Source of the DNA: an uncultured Thermoleophilia bacterium
Lineage (GTDB): Bacteria; Actinomycetota; Thermoleophilia; UBA2241
DNA length: 15,598 bases
NCBI GenBank assembly: GCA_903912585.1
Contig: CAIWHY010000542.1
Span: forward strand, 1-15,598
Direction: 5' to 3'
Below are positions 1-7,183 of the stretch, piece by piece. A program made the position numbers and the translations under genes. Every line of letters starts with the position of its first letter. Position 1 is the first letter of the stretch. A model generated the notes under the pieces. That model was not told the origin of the DNA. It saw nothing but the letters and a program-made list of their open reading frames with translations, and ran no database searches.

Positions 1-591
1 CCCAAGGACGTGCCGACCATCCTCTACATCGGCATCAACCTGGGAGAGTTCTGCTCCCCCTCGTCGAGCGCCGCGTTCGCGCTGCCGCCTGCGGTAGAGC
101 AGCCGCGCTCGTACAACCAGCACATCTACTCCGTCCAGAAGCGCGTTCAGTCGCCGGCAGCCAAGCGGGTCTACGTGAAGTACTGGATGCAGCTGCGCTG
201 GCCGGATTTCCGCGCCCATTTCCCCAGCAACATGGCCATGCTGGAGACCGTCCTCAAGGCATGCAAGGGGACCGAGCTTCACCCCGTCCTCCTCGACCTC
301 CCGCGCGACGTGCCGGCGATCGGCCGCGCCTTCGACGCCCCCATCGACCAGTACCACCTGCGCTGCGCCCGGCTGGCACGCAAGTACGGCGTGCCGTGGA
401 TCCACTTCATCGCCGCGGCGCACTTCGTCGACGGCGACTTCTACGACATCTTCCACACGGTCGAGCCGGGGCGCGTGAAGTACCAGAGACTGCTCTCGGA
501 TACGACCATCTCACTCCTCGACAGGTACGGGATGACGCCGACGGACTCTGGCACGCCGACGCCAGATCCGAGCTCCTCGACCACGCTCTGA
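1..591 (+). CDS. SGNH/GDSL-type hydrolase, C-terminal part (5' end outside window)
   Basis: The frame is open from base 1 to a TGA at 589-591. A GTG at 10 is in frame, but the reading continues unbroken upstream of it, so the true start is probably outside the window. The C-terminal part has the layout of an SGNH/GDSL hydrolase. A hydrophobic strand with a conserved-looking proline (VLLDLPRDVP, about 283-312) is followed by a helix and a second strand (YGVPWIHF). Then comes a DFYDIFH segment (about 439-459), whose D-I-F-H fits the DxxH catalytic Asp-His block V of the superfamily, and the gene-end helix seen in such proteins. The nucleophile Ser block would lie upstream and cannot be checked. 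Members are often secreted or membrane-linked esterases or acyltransferases that modify envelope polysaccharides; the substrate here is unknown. The Pro/Ser/Thr-rich tail after DRYGM looks disordered. Family assignment is moderate, substrate none. Confidence 0.55.
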   Translation, partial: PKDVPTILYIGINLGEFCSPSSSAAFALPPAVEQPRSYNQHIYSVQKRVQSPAAKRVYVKYWMQLRWPDFRAHFPSNMAMLETVLKACKGTELHPVLLDLPRDVPAIGRAFDAPIDQYHLRCARLARKYGVPWIHFIAAAHFVDGDFYDIFHTVEPGRVKYQRLLSDTTISLLDRYGMTPTDSGTPTPDPSSSTTL

Positions 592-640
592 CCGCCGGGA
601 GCCGCCCGGCAGTTCGGCACGGACGGCCCCGTCTCGGCGA

Positions 641-660
641 GCCTGGGCCCCAGCCCAGGC
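641..660. terminator. Bidirectional hairpin between convergent genes
   Basis: A perfect 8-bp stem (GCCTGGGC at 641-648, GCCCAGGC at 653-660) with a 4-base loop sits between the hydrolase stop at 591 and the msrA stop at 667. It has no T-run on either strand. Its position between two converging genes is the main argument for a terminator role. Confidence 0.5.
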
Positions 661-666
661 GGCGGC

Positions 667-1137
667 TCAGCTCGCGCAGCTCGCGCGCCCGTGCTTCTCG
701 AAGTACTTCTGGTGGTAGTCCTCGGCGCGCCACCACTCGGGGGCGGCGGTCACCTGCGTGACCACCGGGCGGCGGTAGCGCCCGCCCTCGTCGAGGCGGC
801 GGATCGCGGCGTTCGCCGCCGCCTCCTGCTCGGGCGTGTGAAAGAAGACCGCCGAGCGGTACTGCCTGCCCACGTCGGGACCCTGACGGTCCTTCTGCGT
901 GGGATCGTGCATGTCGAAGAAGGCGGTCAGGAGCCTCTCGTAGGAGATCTCGTCGGGGTCGTACTCGACGCGCACGGCTTCGGCGTGGCCGGTCCGGTGC
1001 GCGCAGACCTGCTGGTAGGTGGGATCCGGCGTGGTGCCGCCGGCATAGCCGACCTCGGTGGAGAGTACGCCGGGCAGCGCCGCGAAGCGCGCCTCGACGC
1101 CCCAGAAGCAGCCGGCCGCGAAGGTCGCAGTAGCCAT
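667..1137 (-). CDS. msrA: Peptide-methionine (S)-S-oxide reductase MsrA
   Basis: The 156-residue product is full length for MsrA, the cytosolic enzyme that reduces the S-epimer of methionine sulfoxide, free or in proteins, using thioredoxin. The family signature GCFWG is at residues 9-13, so Cys10 is the sulfenic-acid-forming nucleophile. The family features [19 protein letters not shown] core, [16 protein letters not shown] and the late [12 protein letters not shown] segment are all present. A second cysteine, Cys154 in the tail (GRASCAS), is a candidate resolving cysteine. The ATG at 1137 is chosen because the GCFWG motif normally lies within about ten residues of the start. Only a weak AGGCGAC purine stretch precedes it. 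The gene lies 99 bp downstream of the radical SAM gene on the same strand, with a hairpin between, so co-transcription is possible but not shown. Confidence 0.95.
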   Translation of the reverse strand: MATATFAAGCFWGVEARFAALPGVLSTEVGYAGGTTPDPTYQQVCAHRTGHAEAVRVEYDPDEISYERLLTAFFDMHDPTQKDRQGPDVGRQYRSAVFFHTPEQEAAANAAIRRLDEGGRYRRPVVTQVTAAPEWWRAEDYHQKYFEKHGRASCAS

Positions 1138-1161
1138 GATGTCGCCTGTCGGTGAGGGTGA

Positions 1162-1184
1162 GCGCGCCGCTTGCGGTGGCGCGC
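1162..1184 (-). terminator. Hairpin between radical SAM gene and msrA
   Basis: A perfect 7-bp inverted repeat (GCGCGCC at 1162-1168, GGCGCGC at 1178-1184) with a 9-base loop lies after the radical SAM stop and ahead of the msrA start. It has no T-run. It could end the upstream transcript or structure the msrA leader. Confidence 0.3.
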
Positions 1185-1236
1185 CTTGCAGGCTGGTGAT
1201 TCCCGCGAGGGCCTCAAGGTACGCACAGCGCCGGGC

Positions 1237-2691
1237 TCAGTCGGGCTTGCGCCTCCCGGCCATGCCCGCCGTCGCCGCCTCGGCACCCGGCCGCGGCGCG
1301 GCCGGCGGCCGCTGCCGCTCGAGCAGCCGCATGTGGGCGCGGTTGCGCGCGTCGCGGTCCCACATGCGCGAGTAGTACCAGCACCAGCCATACTCGAGCA
1401 TGCGGTTGTAGGCGCGCTTACGGCGCCCGGCCGTCCACATGAGAAACGCCTTGACCGGCCGCCACGTGTAGAAGAAACGCTTGTTGCCGCGGATGACCTC
1501 GCGCTGCAGCGTGGCCGGCGACATGTGCTTGGGCAGGAAGACGACGTGCTGGGCGTCGTAGAGGTACCAATCCCTGGTGATGATCCTGCCGGACGCTTCG
1601 AGGTCGGCGAACTGCTGCGTGCCGGGCAGCGGCGTGAGGATGTTGAGCATCACGGTGTCGATGTGGTTCTTGAGCGCGAAGTCCACCGTGTCTCGCACGA
1701 CGTTCCCGGTGTCGCTGTCGGCGCCGAGCACGAACATGCCGTGACTGCGGATGCCGTAGTCGTGCAGGATGCGGATCGCCTTCTCGATGTCCTCCACGGT
1801 CTGCGACTTCTCGTAGCCGTCGAGCGTGGCCTGGTTCACCGATTCGAGGCCGAGGGCGACGAAGTCCGCCCCCGAGGCCCGCATGAGCTCGAGCAGCTCG
1901 CGGTCGCGCACGACGTCGGTGCGCACCTGCGCGCCCCAAGGCACGGTGAGGCCCTCGGCGATCATCAGGCGCAGGAGCTTCTTGAGGCGCTTCTTGTCGG
2001 CGGCGAAGTTGTCGTCGTAGAAGAAGATCTTCCGGGGCCGCTTCTCTTTGATCTCCGCGACCACGCTCTCGGCGCTGCGAAAGCGGTACTTGCGCCCGAA
2101 CATCGCCGTCACCGAGCAGAAGTTGCAGGCGAAGGGGCAGCCCCAGCTGGTCATGATCGGCGTGTTCTCGATGCGCTCGTTGCCGACGACGAGAGAGATG
2201 TCGGGGAAGGGGAGCGTGTCGAGGTCGGCGCAGCGCTCGTGCAGCGGGTTGTGCACGGTCTCGCCGTCCTTCTTGAACGAGAGGCCGGTGATGCCCTCGA
2301 CCGCGCGCTTGCCCTCGAGGGCCTCTGCGAGCTCGACCATGATCGTCTCGCCGCTCTCGCCGCGCGCCACGTAGTCGGCGTGCTCGAGCGCCTCGTCGGC
2401 CATGAAGGTCACGTGCGAGCCGCCCACGATCACGGGGATGCCGCGCCGCCGCAGTTCGTCGGCGTACTTGAACGACTCGGTGATGGTCGACGTCGTACTG
2501 GAGATGCCGACCAGGTCGGCGCTGTACACATCGTCCCAGTCGATCGGCGCCAGCTGGTCGGCATAGATGACCACGTCGTGGCCCTCGGCCTTGAGGGCGG
2601 CGCCGATCAGCGGCAGACCGAGGCGCACGAAGTACGAGTGCGACCACATGTGCATGCTGGGAGAGTTGGGTTCGAGCAAACGGATCTTCAT
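1237..2691 (-). CDS. B12-binding-domain radical SAM protein
   Basis: The 484-residue protein has the two-domain layout of the cobalamin-binding radical SAM class (BchE/HpnJ-like). Residues 1-130 form a Rossmann-type B12-binding domain (GLPLIGAALKAEGHDV at about 25-40, VGISSTTSTI, VIVGGSHVTF). The usual DxHxxG histidine motif is not seen, which is common in this class. Residues about 175-380 are the radical SAM barrel. The cluster motif is GCPFACNFC, giving Cys185, Cys189 and Cys192 in CX3CX2C spacing. Later barrel landmarks are IFFYDDNF (about 222-229), GLESVNQ and LNILTPLPGTQQF. The C-terminal ~100 residues are rich in Trp, Tyr and Arg (WRPVKAFLMWT, WCWYYSRMW), typical of this group. Start: ATG at 2691 with AGAGG 5 bases upstream. 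These proteins do radical methylations or rearrangements of lipids, tetrapyrroles or natural products. No neighbouring pathway gene narrows the substrate. Confidence 0.85.
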   Translation of the reverse strand: MKIRLLEPNSPSMHMWSHSYFVRLGLPLIGAALKAEGHDVVIYADQLAPIDWDDVYSADLVGISSTTSTITESFKYADELRRRGIPVIVGGSHVTFMADEALEHADYVARGESGETIMVELAEALEGKRAVEGITGLSFKKDGETVHNPLHERCADLDTLPFPDISLVVGNERIENTPIMTSWGCPFACNFCSVTAMFGRKYRFRSAESVVAEIKEKRPRKIFFYDDNFAADKKRLKKLLRLMIAEGLTVPWGAQVRTDVVRDRELLELMRASGADFVALGLESVNQATLDGYEKSQTVEDIEKAIRILHDYGIRSHGMFVLGADSDTGNVVRDTVDFALKNHIDTVMLNILTPLPGTQQFADLEASGRIITRDWYLYDAQHVVFLPKHMSPATLQREVIRGNKRFFYTWRPVKAFLMWTAGRRKRAYNRMLEYGWCWYYSRMWDRDARNRAHMRLLERQRPPAAPRPGAEAATAGMAGRRKPD

Positions 2692-2815
2692 GACTGCCTC
2701 TGGATGTGCCCTTCCGGCGACGAGACCAACCGCGAGCCCGCTGCGGCGGTCGCGCGCCGCGACCGAGGACCATTACATCACGCGCGAGCTCGAGCCGCAC
2801 GGCCTCCGCGCCGGC

Positions 2816-2880
2816 CGACCGGCTGCGAGGGGTGAATACGACCCGTTTGCGAAGGGCAGCTGCGACCCGCGTGCGAGGTG
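2816..2880. repeat. Three imperfect direct repeats, ~24-bp period
   Basis: Copies of the pattern CGACC(C)GnnTGCGARGKG lie at 2816-2832, 2839-2856 and 2863-2880. Copies 2 and 3 are spaced by exactly 24 bp; copy 1 differs by a one-base indel. The CGACC and TGCGA cores are conserved in all three. The spacing and position in a divergent promoter region suggest repeated binding sites for a regulator, but a small chance duplication is possible. Confidence 0.45.
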
Positions 2881-2882
2881 CC

Positions 2883-2918
2883 GGCGGTCCGCGCGCGAAC
2901 GGCGGCGTGCGGACCGCC
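2883..2918. promoter_or_regulatory. Long perfect hairpin upstream of the PatB-like gene
   Basis: GGCGGTCCGC (2883-2892) is perfectly repeated inverted as GCGGACCGCC (2909-2918). The stem continues inward through one G-T pair and three more pairs, giving about 14 bp with an 8-base loop. It starts three bases after the third direct repeat and ends about 107 bases before the GTG at 3026. It could be an operator, a leader structure or a terminator on either strand; no T-run follows. Confidence 0.45.
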
Positions 2919-3025
2919 CGGCCGCGCCCCCTCTCGTCTGATACCGTGGACGGCGCCGCCCGGGCGGGCTTGGCGGCGCCCGGCCGGCGCGAGGCGGGAT
3001 CAGGGCGGGACGAGGAGACGGACGA

Positions 3026-4153
3026 GTGGACTTCGACAAGCCGGTCACCCGCAGCGGGACCGCGAGCTATAAGTGGGACAAGTACGGCGAGGGCGTCCTG
3101 CCGCTGTGGGTCGCGGACATGGACTTCGCCTCGCCGCCGGCCGTAGTGGCGGCACTGCAGGCGCGCGCGGAGCACGGCGTCTACGGCTACGCGCGCCTGC
3201 CGGATTCGCTCGTCGAAGCCGCGTGCACGCACCTGGGCGAGCGCTACGGCTGGAAGATCAGCCCGAGCTGGATCGTCTGGCTGCCGAGCGTCGTCCCAGG
3301 CCTCAACCTCGCCTGCCGCGCCTTCGCCGCCCCGGGCGAGGCGGTGATGACGATCACGCCCGTCTACCCGCCCTTCCTTACCGCACCCGCCAACCAGGGC
3401 CGCCGGCTCATCGCCGTCCCGGCGACGGTCTCCGGCGGCCGCTGGCGCCTGCCGCTCGAGGCGATGGAGGCCGCGGTCACCGCGGACACGCGGGTCTTCC
3501 TCCTCTGCCACCCGCACAACCCGCTGGGCCGCGCCTGGAGCAGGGACGAGGTCGCGGCCGTCCTCGACTTCTGCCGCCGGCACGAGCTCATCCTCTGCTC
3601 CGACGAGATCCACTGCGACCTCATCCTCGACGACGTCGCGCACGTCCCCGCCGCCGCGGCCGCCGACGACACCGCCGGGCGCGTCGTGACCCTGATGGCG
3701 CCGAGCAAGACGTTCAACCTGCCGGGGCTCAACTTCGCCTTCGCCGTCGTCGCCGACCCGGAGCTCAGGAAGCGCTACCTGCGGCCGGCGGCCGGCCTGT
3801 TCCCCATGCCCGGCTGCTTCGCGGTCGCCGCCGCCGAGGCCGCGTATCGCGAGGGCGGCGGCTGGCTGGACGAGCTGCTCGCGTACCTGCGCGGCAACCG
3901 CGACCTGCTCGAGAGCTTCGTTGCGGAGGAGTTGCCGCGACTGCGCCTCACGCACGTCGAGGCGACCTACCTCGCCTGGCTCGACGTGCGCGACGCGCCG
4001 GTGGCCGACGCGGCCGGCGCCTGTCTGCACGCGGGCCTGGCGCTCTCAGCCGGGGCGGATTTCGGCGACCCCGGCTACCTGCGCCTGAACTTCGCCTGCA
4101 CGCGGGCGACGCTGCAGGAGGCGCTGCGCCGCCTGCACGATGCTTTGGCCTGA
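3026..4153 (+). CDS. patB: PatB/MalY-type PLP-dependent C-S lyase / aminotransferase
   Basis: The 375-residue protein is a fold-type I PLP enzyme of the MalY/PatB group (cystathionine beta-lyase type), which cleaves the C-S bond of cystathionine or cysteine conjugates; some members transaminate. The hallmark PLWVADMDF is at residues 26-34. YGY follows at 53-55. The aminotransferase Tyr is in TPVYPPF (Tyr114) and the PLP-contacting Asn is in HPHNPLGR (Asn165). SDEIHCDL contains Asp193, and the Schiff-base lysine is Lys228 in APSKTFNLPG. The carboxylate-binding arginine fits the LRLNFACTR segment near the end. Length is normal (family about 380-400). Start: GTG at 3026 behind GAGGAG; no nearby ATG fits. 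The propeller gene begins 12 bases after its stop. Family is firm; substrate and the symbol are by group only. Confidence 0.85.
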   Translation: MDFDKPVTRSGTASYKWDKYGEGVLPLWVADMDFASPPAVVAALQARAEHGVYGYARLPDSLVEAACTHLGERYGWKISPSWIVWLPSVVPGLNLACRAFAAPGEAVMTITPVYPPFLTAPANQGRRLIAVPATVSGGRWRLPLEAMEAAVTADTRVFLLCHPHNPLGRAWSRDEVAAVLDFCRRHELILCSDEIHCDLILDDVAHVPAAAAADDTAGRVVTLMAPSKTFNLPGLNFAFAVVADPELRKRYLRPAAGLFPMPGCFAVAAAEAAYREGGGWLDELLAYLRGNRDLLESFVAEELPRLRLTHVEATYLAWLDVRDAPVADAAGACLHAGLALSAGADFGDPGYLRLNFACTRATLQEALRRLHDALA

Positions 4154-4165
4154 TAAACTCCCTGC

Positions 4166-5458
4166 ATGAGCAGCCGCACCGACCGCAGGACCCGCCGCTA
4201 CAAGTCTCGCGCCTACCGGCGTCGGCGCGTGGCGGCCCTTCTCGCCGTCATCGTCGTGATCGCGATCGTCGCCGGCGCGGTCTACGCCGTCGCGCACCGC
4301 GGCGGCTCCACGCCGTCCGCCGCCGCCTCCACGACCGGCGGCAAGGCGACGCCGAGCGGGCAGTCCACTCCGTCCTCGTCGGCGTCCGCCTCCCCCGCGC
4401 CTTCCCCCACGACCAGCGCCCAAGCGGCGGCTGCCTGGACCGGCCCGCCCTCGAGCGATCTCACGCTCCACGTGCGCAAGGTCATCGTGAGCGCCAGCAT
4501 CTCGCCCAAGTCGGTCGTCTCCACCGGCACCGGCCTCGTCTTCGCCCAGAACATGATGTACAAGCACACGATCACGGTGTACGACACCAAGACCTTCAAG
4601 CTCGTGAAGACGATCCCCGACCGCGTGGTGCTGGCCGATTTCGGCTACAAGGGCAAGACCGCCGGCATCCAGGGCGCCCCGGTGGAGGCGGCGGAGACGC
4701 CGGACCACCGCTTCATGTACGTCTCGCAGTACTCCATGTACGGCCCCGGCTTCTACCACGAAGGTCACGACGTCGGCGGCCCCAGCTCGGGCTTCGACAA
4801 GAGCTTCGTCTACCGCGTGCGCCTCAGCGACCTCAAGATCGACAAGGTCATCAAGGTCGGCTCGGTGCCCAAGTACGTCGCCGTCACGCCCGACCAGAAG
4901 TACCTGCTGGTGAGCAACTGGGACTCCTACTCGCTGAGCGTCGTGGACGTGCAGAAGAACAAGCAGATCAAGCAGATCTACCTCGGCCCGTACCCGCGCG
5001 GCATCGCCGTCTCGCCGGACTCAAAGACCGCCTACGTGGCGGTGATGGGCAGCTACGACATCGCCAAGGTCGATCTCACCACGTTCCACGTGAGCTGGAT
5101 CCACGGAGTCGGCTCCGCGCCGCGCCACCTCGTGATGAGCCCGAGCGGCAAGTACCTGTACGCCACGCTCAATGGCGAAGGCCACGTCGCCAAGATCGAC
5201 CTGCGCTCCGACCACGTCGTCGACAAGGTGTACACGGGGTCGCAACCACGCAGCATGGCGATGGCCACCGACGGCAAGACGCTCTACGTCGTGAACTACG
5301 ACTCGAGCACCATGTCCGCCGTCCGCACCAAGGACATGAAGGTGATCCAGACGATGAACACCAACGCGCTGCCCATCGGGATCACCTACGACACGCCCAC
5401 GCAGAGCGTGTGGCTGTGCTGCTACACCGGCAGCATCATGGTGTTCCGCGGCAAGTGA
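4166..5458 (+). CDS. Membrane-anchored YVTN/YncE-type beta-propeller protein
   Basis: The 430-residue protein begins with an Arg-rich cytoplasmic stretch and one hydrophobic helix (about 22-43) without a clear cleavage site, so an N-in, C-out signal anchor is likely. Residues 47-92 are a Ser/Thr/Ala/Pro/Gly linker typical of wall-spanning segments. From about 98 to the end are blades of the YVTN/YncE kind, with the repeating pattern P+.vavsPDgk.lyV.n...s.dl.VvD (for example VPKYVAVTPDQKYLLVSNW, PRGIAVSPDSKTAYVAVMG, PRHLVMSPSGKYLYATLNG). Such propellers bind ligands or partners at the cell surface; no catalytic function is visible. The ATG at 4166 has no obvious Shine-Dalgarno sequence and lies 12 bases after the patB-like stop, so coupling or a leaderless transcript is possible. 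An unusual Cys-Cys pair (WLCCYTG) lies near the C-terminus. Confidence 0.8.
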   Translation: MSSRTDRRTRRYKSRAYRRRRVAALLAVIVVIAIVAGAVYAVAHRGGSTPSAAASTTGGKATPSGQSTPSSSASASPAPSPTTSAQAAAAWTGPPSSDLTLHVRKVIVSASISPKSVVSTGTGLVFAQNMMYKHTITVYDTKTFKLVKTIPDRVVLADFGYKGKTAGIQGAPVEAAETPDHRFMYVSQYSMYGPGFYHEGHDVGGPSSGFDKSFVYRVRLSDLKIDKVIKVGSVPKYVAVTPDQKYLLVSNWDSYSLSVVDVQKNKQIKQIYLGPYPRGIAVSPDSKTAYVAVMGSYDIAKVDLTTFHVSWIHGVGSAPRHLVMSPSGKYLYATLNGEGHVAKIDLRSDHVVDKVYTGSQPRSMAMATDGKTLYVVNYDSSTMSAVRTKDMKVIQTMNTNALPIGITYDTPTQSVWLCCYTGSIMVFRGK

Positions 5459-5465
5459 GTCCGCC

Positions 5466-5485
5466 GGGCGGCCTGCCGGCCGCCC
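5466..5485. terminator. Bidirectional hairpin between propeller and epimerase genes
   Basis: A perfect 8-bp stem (GGGCGGCC at 5466-5473, GGCCGCCC at 5478-5485) with a TGCC loop starts 7 bases after the propeller stop, in a 69-bp convergent gap. It has no T-run, like the hairpin at 641-660. Confidence 0.55.
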
Positions 5486-5527
5486 CTGGGACGCCGGCCG
5501 AGGCTCGCGGCCAGCCCCCGCCCTGCG

Positions 5528-7036
5528 TCAGCGCAGCGTGACGCCCTTCTGCAGCTTGATCCAGCAGCCCTTGAGCGCGCCTTCGGCGATGCGTACCGAC
5601 GGCGAGCCGTTGACGACCGCGCCGCGGTTGACGAGCAGGGTCGCCGCGGCGCCGGCGGGCAGAGTCGTCCGGGCGACGACGGCGCCGGAGTCGCCGAGGC
5701 GGAGCGCCGCGTAGGCGCGGCCGGCCGCCAGCGTCAGCTGCCGCGCCGGATCGTAGTCGAGCGGGACGACGGCGCCGGTCAGGTACGCGTGCCCCGGCGC
5801 CTCCTCGATCCAGGAGCCCGAGAACGGCCCGCCGGCGGCGCGGATGAAGATGCCGCGGCCGCGGAAGCGCTGGCGCGCACCGGCGTGGCAGACGAGCGTC
5901 TGCGCCACGCTGACCGTCCGGCTCCCCGCCTGCGCGCCGCTCCAGCCGAAGCGCACGACGGCGTACTTCCCCGGCGTCACGCGCAGCGTCCCCGCCGTCG
6001 CTGGATACGGGTAGTCCGCCTCCCACAGGTCGGCGTCGCGGGCGAACGCGACGGCGCCGGTCATCGAGTACAGCCCCAGCAGCTGGTGCACGTGGATGTT
6101 GTGGTAGAGCGGGTTCACGATGAGGTGCGCCAGGCAGTAGTGGCTCATCCAGCCCGGCTGCCGGAAGGTGCTCGCGTAGTGCTGCGCCGTCGCCGCGGCG
6201 CCGCGAAACAGCGCCTGGGCGCGCGGGTCCTTGGTCACGGCCCAGTACTCGAAGATGCCGAAGGCGGTGGAGTTGTGGCCGTTGAACGTGTCGTCCGGCC
6301 GCATGCCGGCCCACGGCCACTCCTGCAGCCAGTAGTAGCCGTAGCCGTCGACCATCGTGACGTAGGGACCGCTCGTCGGGCCCTTGACCAGGAACGCGGC
6401 GAAGAGGTGATCGGCGGCGTCGCGCCACTTCTGGTCGCCGGTCACCTGCGCGAGCCGCGAGAAGAAGAGCAGCGCGCGGCCCTGCGACAAGGCCGAGTAC
6501 CACGGTGCCGAGAGCGGCTCGACGTGCAGGCCGTGGCGGTAGTAGTGATTGGGGTTCGGGCAGAACCAGGCGTCGCCCGCCACGACGCGGTTGGACACCA
6601 GTCGTTGCGCCTGCGCGAGGGCGCGCTGGAGAAAGAAGTCATCGTGCGTCACGCGGTAGGCGCTCAGGTTGAGGAGGCCAAAGGTGGCCTGGCCGCGCGG
6701 GAAGTCGTAGAGCACGCCGCCGACCCGGCGCATGCGCACGCCCTGGTCGTCGTGGACGCCGTGGTCGACGCGCGAGAGCGCTCCCGAGCCGTAGAACTGG
6801 CGCTGCGACTGCGGCAGGTCGCGCAGGGCGTACGGAGCGGTGTGGAACGAGAAGGGGATGCCGTTGGCCGCCGGGGCGGGAGCGCGCACGGCCGCGGCCG
6901 CGGGAGCGCGCACGCCGGCGGACGCGCTGCGGTCGACCGCGGTCGCGACACCGGCGCTCGCGGCGAGGGCGGCGCAGGCAAGCGCGGCAAGCGCGAGCGT
7001 CCGTAGCGTGCCGGTCCTGAGTCTCGTGCCGCGCAT
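5528..7036 (-). CDS. Secreted D-glucuronyl C5-epimerase-like protein
   Basis: The 502-residue protein starts with a charged n-region and a hydrophobic segment ending near AASAGVATA (residues 26-33), a Sec-type signal. An Ala/Pro-rich linker follows. Residues about 110-330 match the C-terminal domain of D-glucuronyl C5-epimerase, an (alpha/alpha) barrel: WYSALSQGRALLFFSRL (179-195), TGDQKW, NGHNSTAFGIFEYW (252-265) and YHNIHVHQLLGLYSMTG (311-327). The animal enzyme converts glucuronate to iduronate in heparan sulfate; bacterial relatives act on other uronate polymers or are uncharacterised. Residues about 330-502 form a beta-rich extension with two similar units (391-419 and 474-501), each shaped like G.s+.Ia.G...G.Wi. 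The start at ATG 7036 is preferred because it follows a GGGGG stretch and gives a compact signal; ATG 7048 and a longer start at 7114 are alternatives. Activity is inferred from family only. Confidence 0.75.
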   Translation of the reverse strand: MRGTRLRTGTLRTLALAALACAALAASAGVATAVDRSASAGVRAPAAAAVRAPAPAANGIPFSFHTAPYALRDLPQSQRQFYGSGALSRVDHGVHDDQGVRMRRVGGVLYDFPRGQATFGLLNLSAYRVTHDDFFLQRALAQAQRLVSNRVVAGDAWFCPNPNHYYRHGLHVEPLSAPWYSALSQGRALLFFSRLAQVTGDQKWRDAADHLFAAFLVKGPTSGPYVTMVDGYGYYWLQEWPWAGMRPDDTFNGHNSTAFGIFEYWAVTKDPRAQALFRGAAATAQHYASTFRQPGWMSHYCLAHLIVNPLYHNIHVHQLLGLYSMTGAVAFARDADLWEADYPYPATAGTLRVTPGKYAVVRFGWSGAQAGSRTVSVAQTLVCHAGARQRFRGRGIFIRAAGGPFSGSWIEEAPGHAYLTGAVVPLDYDPARQLTLAAGRAYAALRLGDSGAVVARTTLPAGAAATLLVNRGAVVNGSPSVRIAEGALKGCWIKLQKGVTLR

Positions 7037-7107
7037 TCTGGCCCCCATACGACGGTGCCGGCCAAGGCGGGCCGACGGTCGCCCAAGGCTATCAAGCGGC
7101 CCGGGCG

Positions 7108-7183
7108 GCCTCAAATCCCGGACGCCTCAAATCCGCGACGGCCTCAAGTCGCGTCGGCATCGCGTCCCGGCGGCCTCAGATCC
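7108..7183 (-). repeat. Degenerate 16-bp tandem repeat downstream of rpiA
   Basis: GCCTCAAATCC (read on +) occurs at 7108-7118 and 7124-7134, then GCCTCAAGTC at 7141-7150 and GCCTCAGATCC at 7173-7183. Spacings are 16, 17 and 32 bp, so one unit is degenerate or lost. The last copy covers the rpiA stop codon (TCA at 7176-7178). The array therefore looks like an expansion of the 3' end of rpiA into the spacer. Confidence 0.5.

Larger units (their letters stand above)
2692..3025. other. Divergent intergenic spacer, 334 bp, no gene
   Basis: This gap separates the divergently transcribed radical SAM gene and the PatB-like gene. I found no convincing coding frame in it; the open frames crossing it are Arg/Pro-rich antisense-type readings. 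It holds a three-copy direct repeat (2816-2880) and a strong hairpin (2883-2918), listed separately. No clear -35/-10 pair was recognised, although GATACC near 2939-2944 is a weak -10-like candidate for the rightward gene. Confidence 0.6.

Noticed and set aside
1171..2835. Long open frame on the plus strand opposite the radical SAM gene
   Set aside because: Its product is Val/Leu/Arg/His-rich antisense reading. The minus strand has the cluster motif, domain order and ribosome binding site.
1418..4030. Very long minus-strand open frame spanning two genes
   Set aside because: It crosses the divergent spacer and two well-supported genes in other frames, and has an Arg/Ala/Gly-biased product without motifs.
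3073..5541. Long plus-strand frame overlapping the PatB-like and propeller genes
   Set aside because: It is the +2 reading of both real genes and is almost wholly Arg/Pro/Ala-rich.
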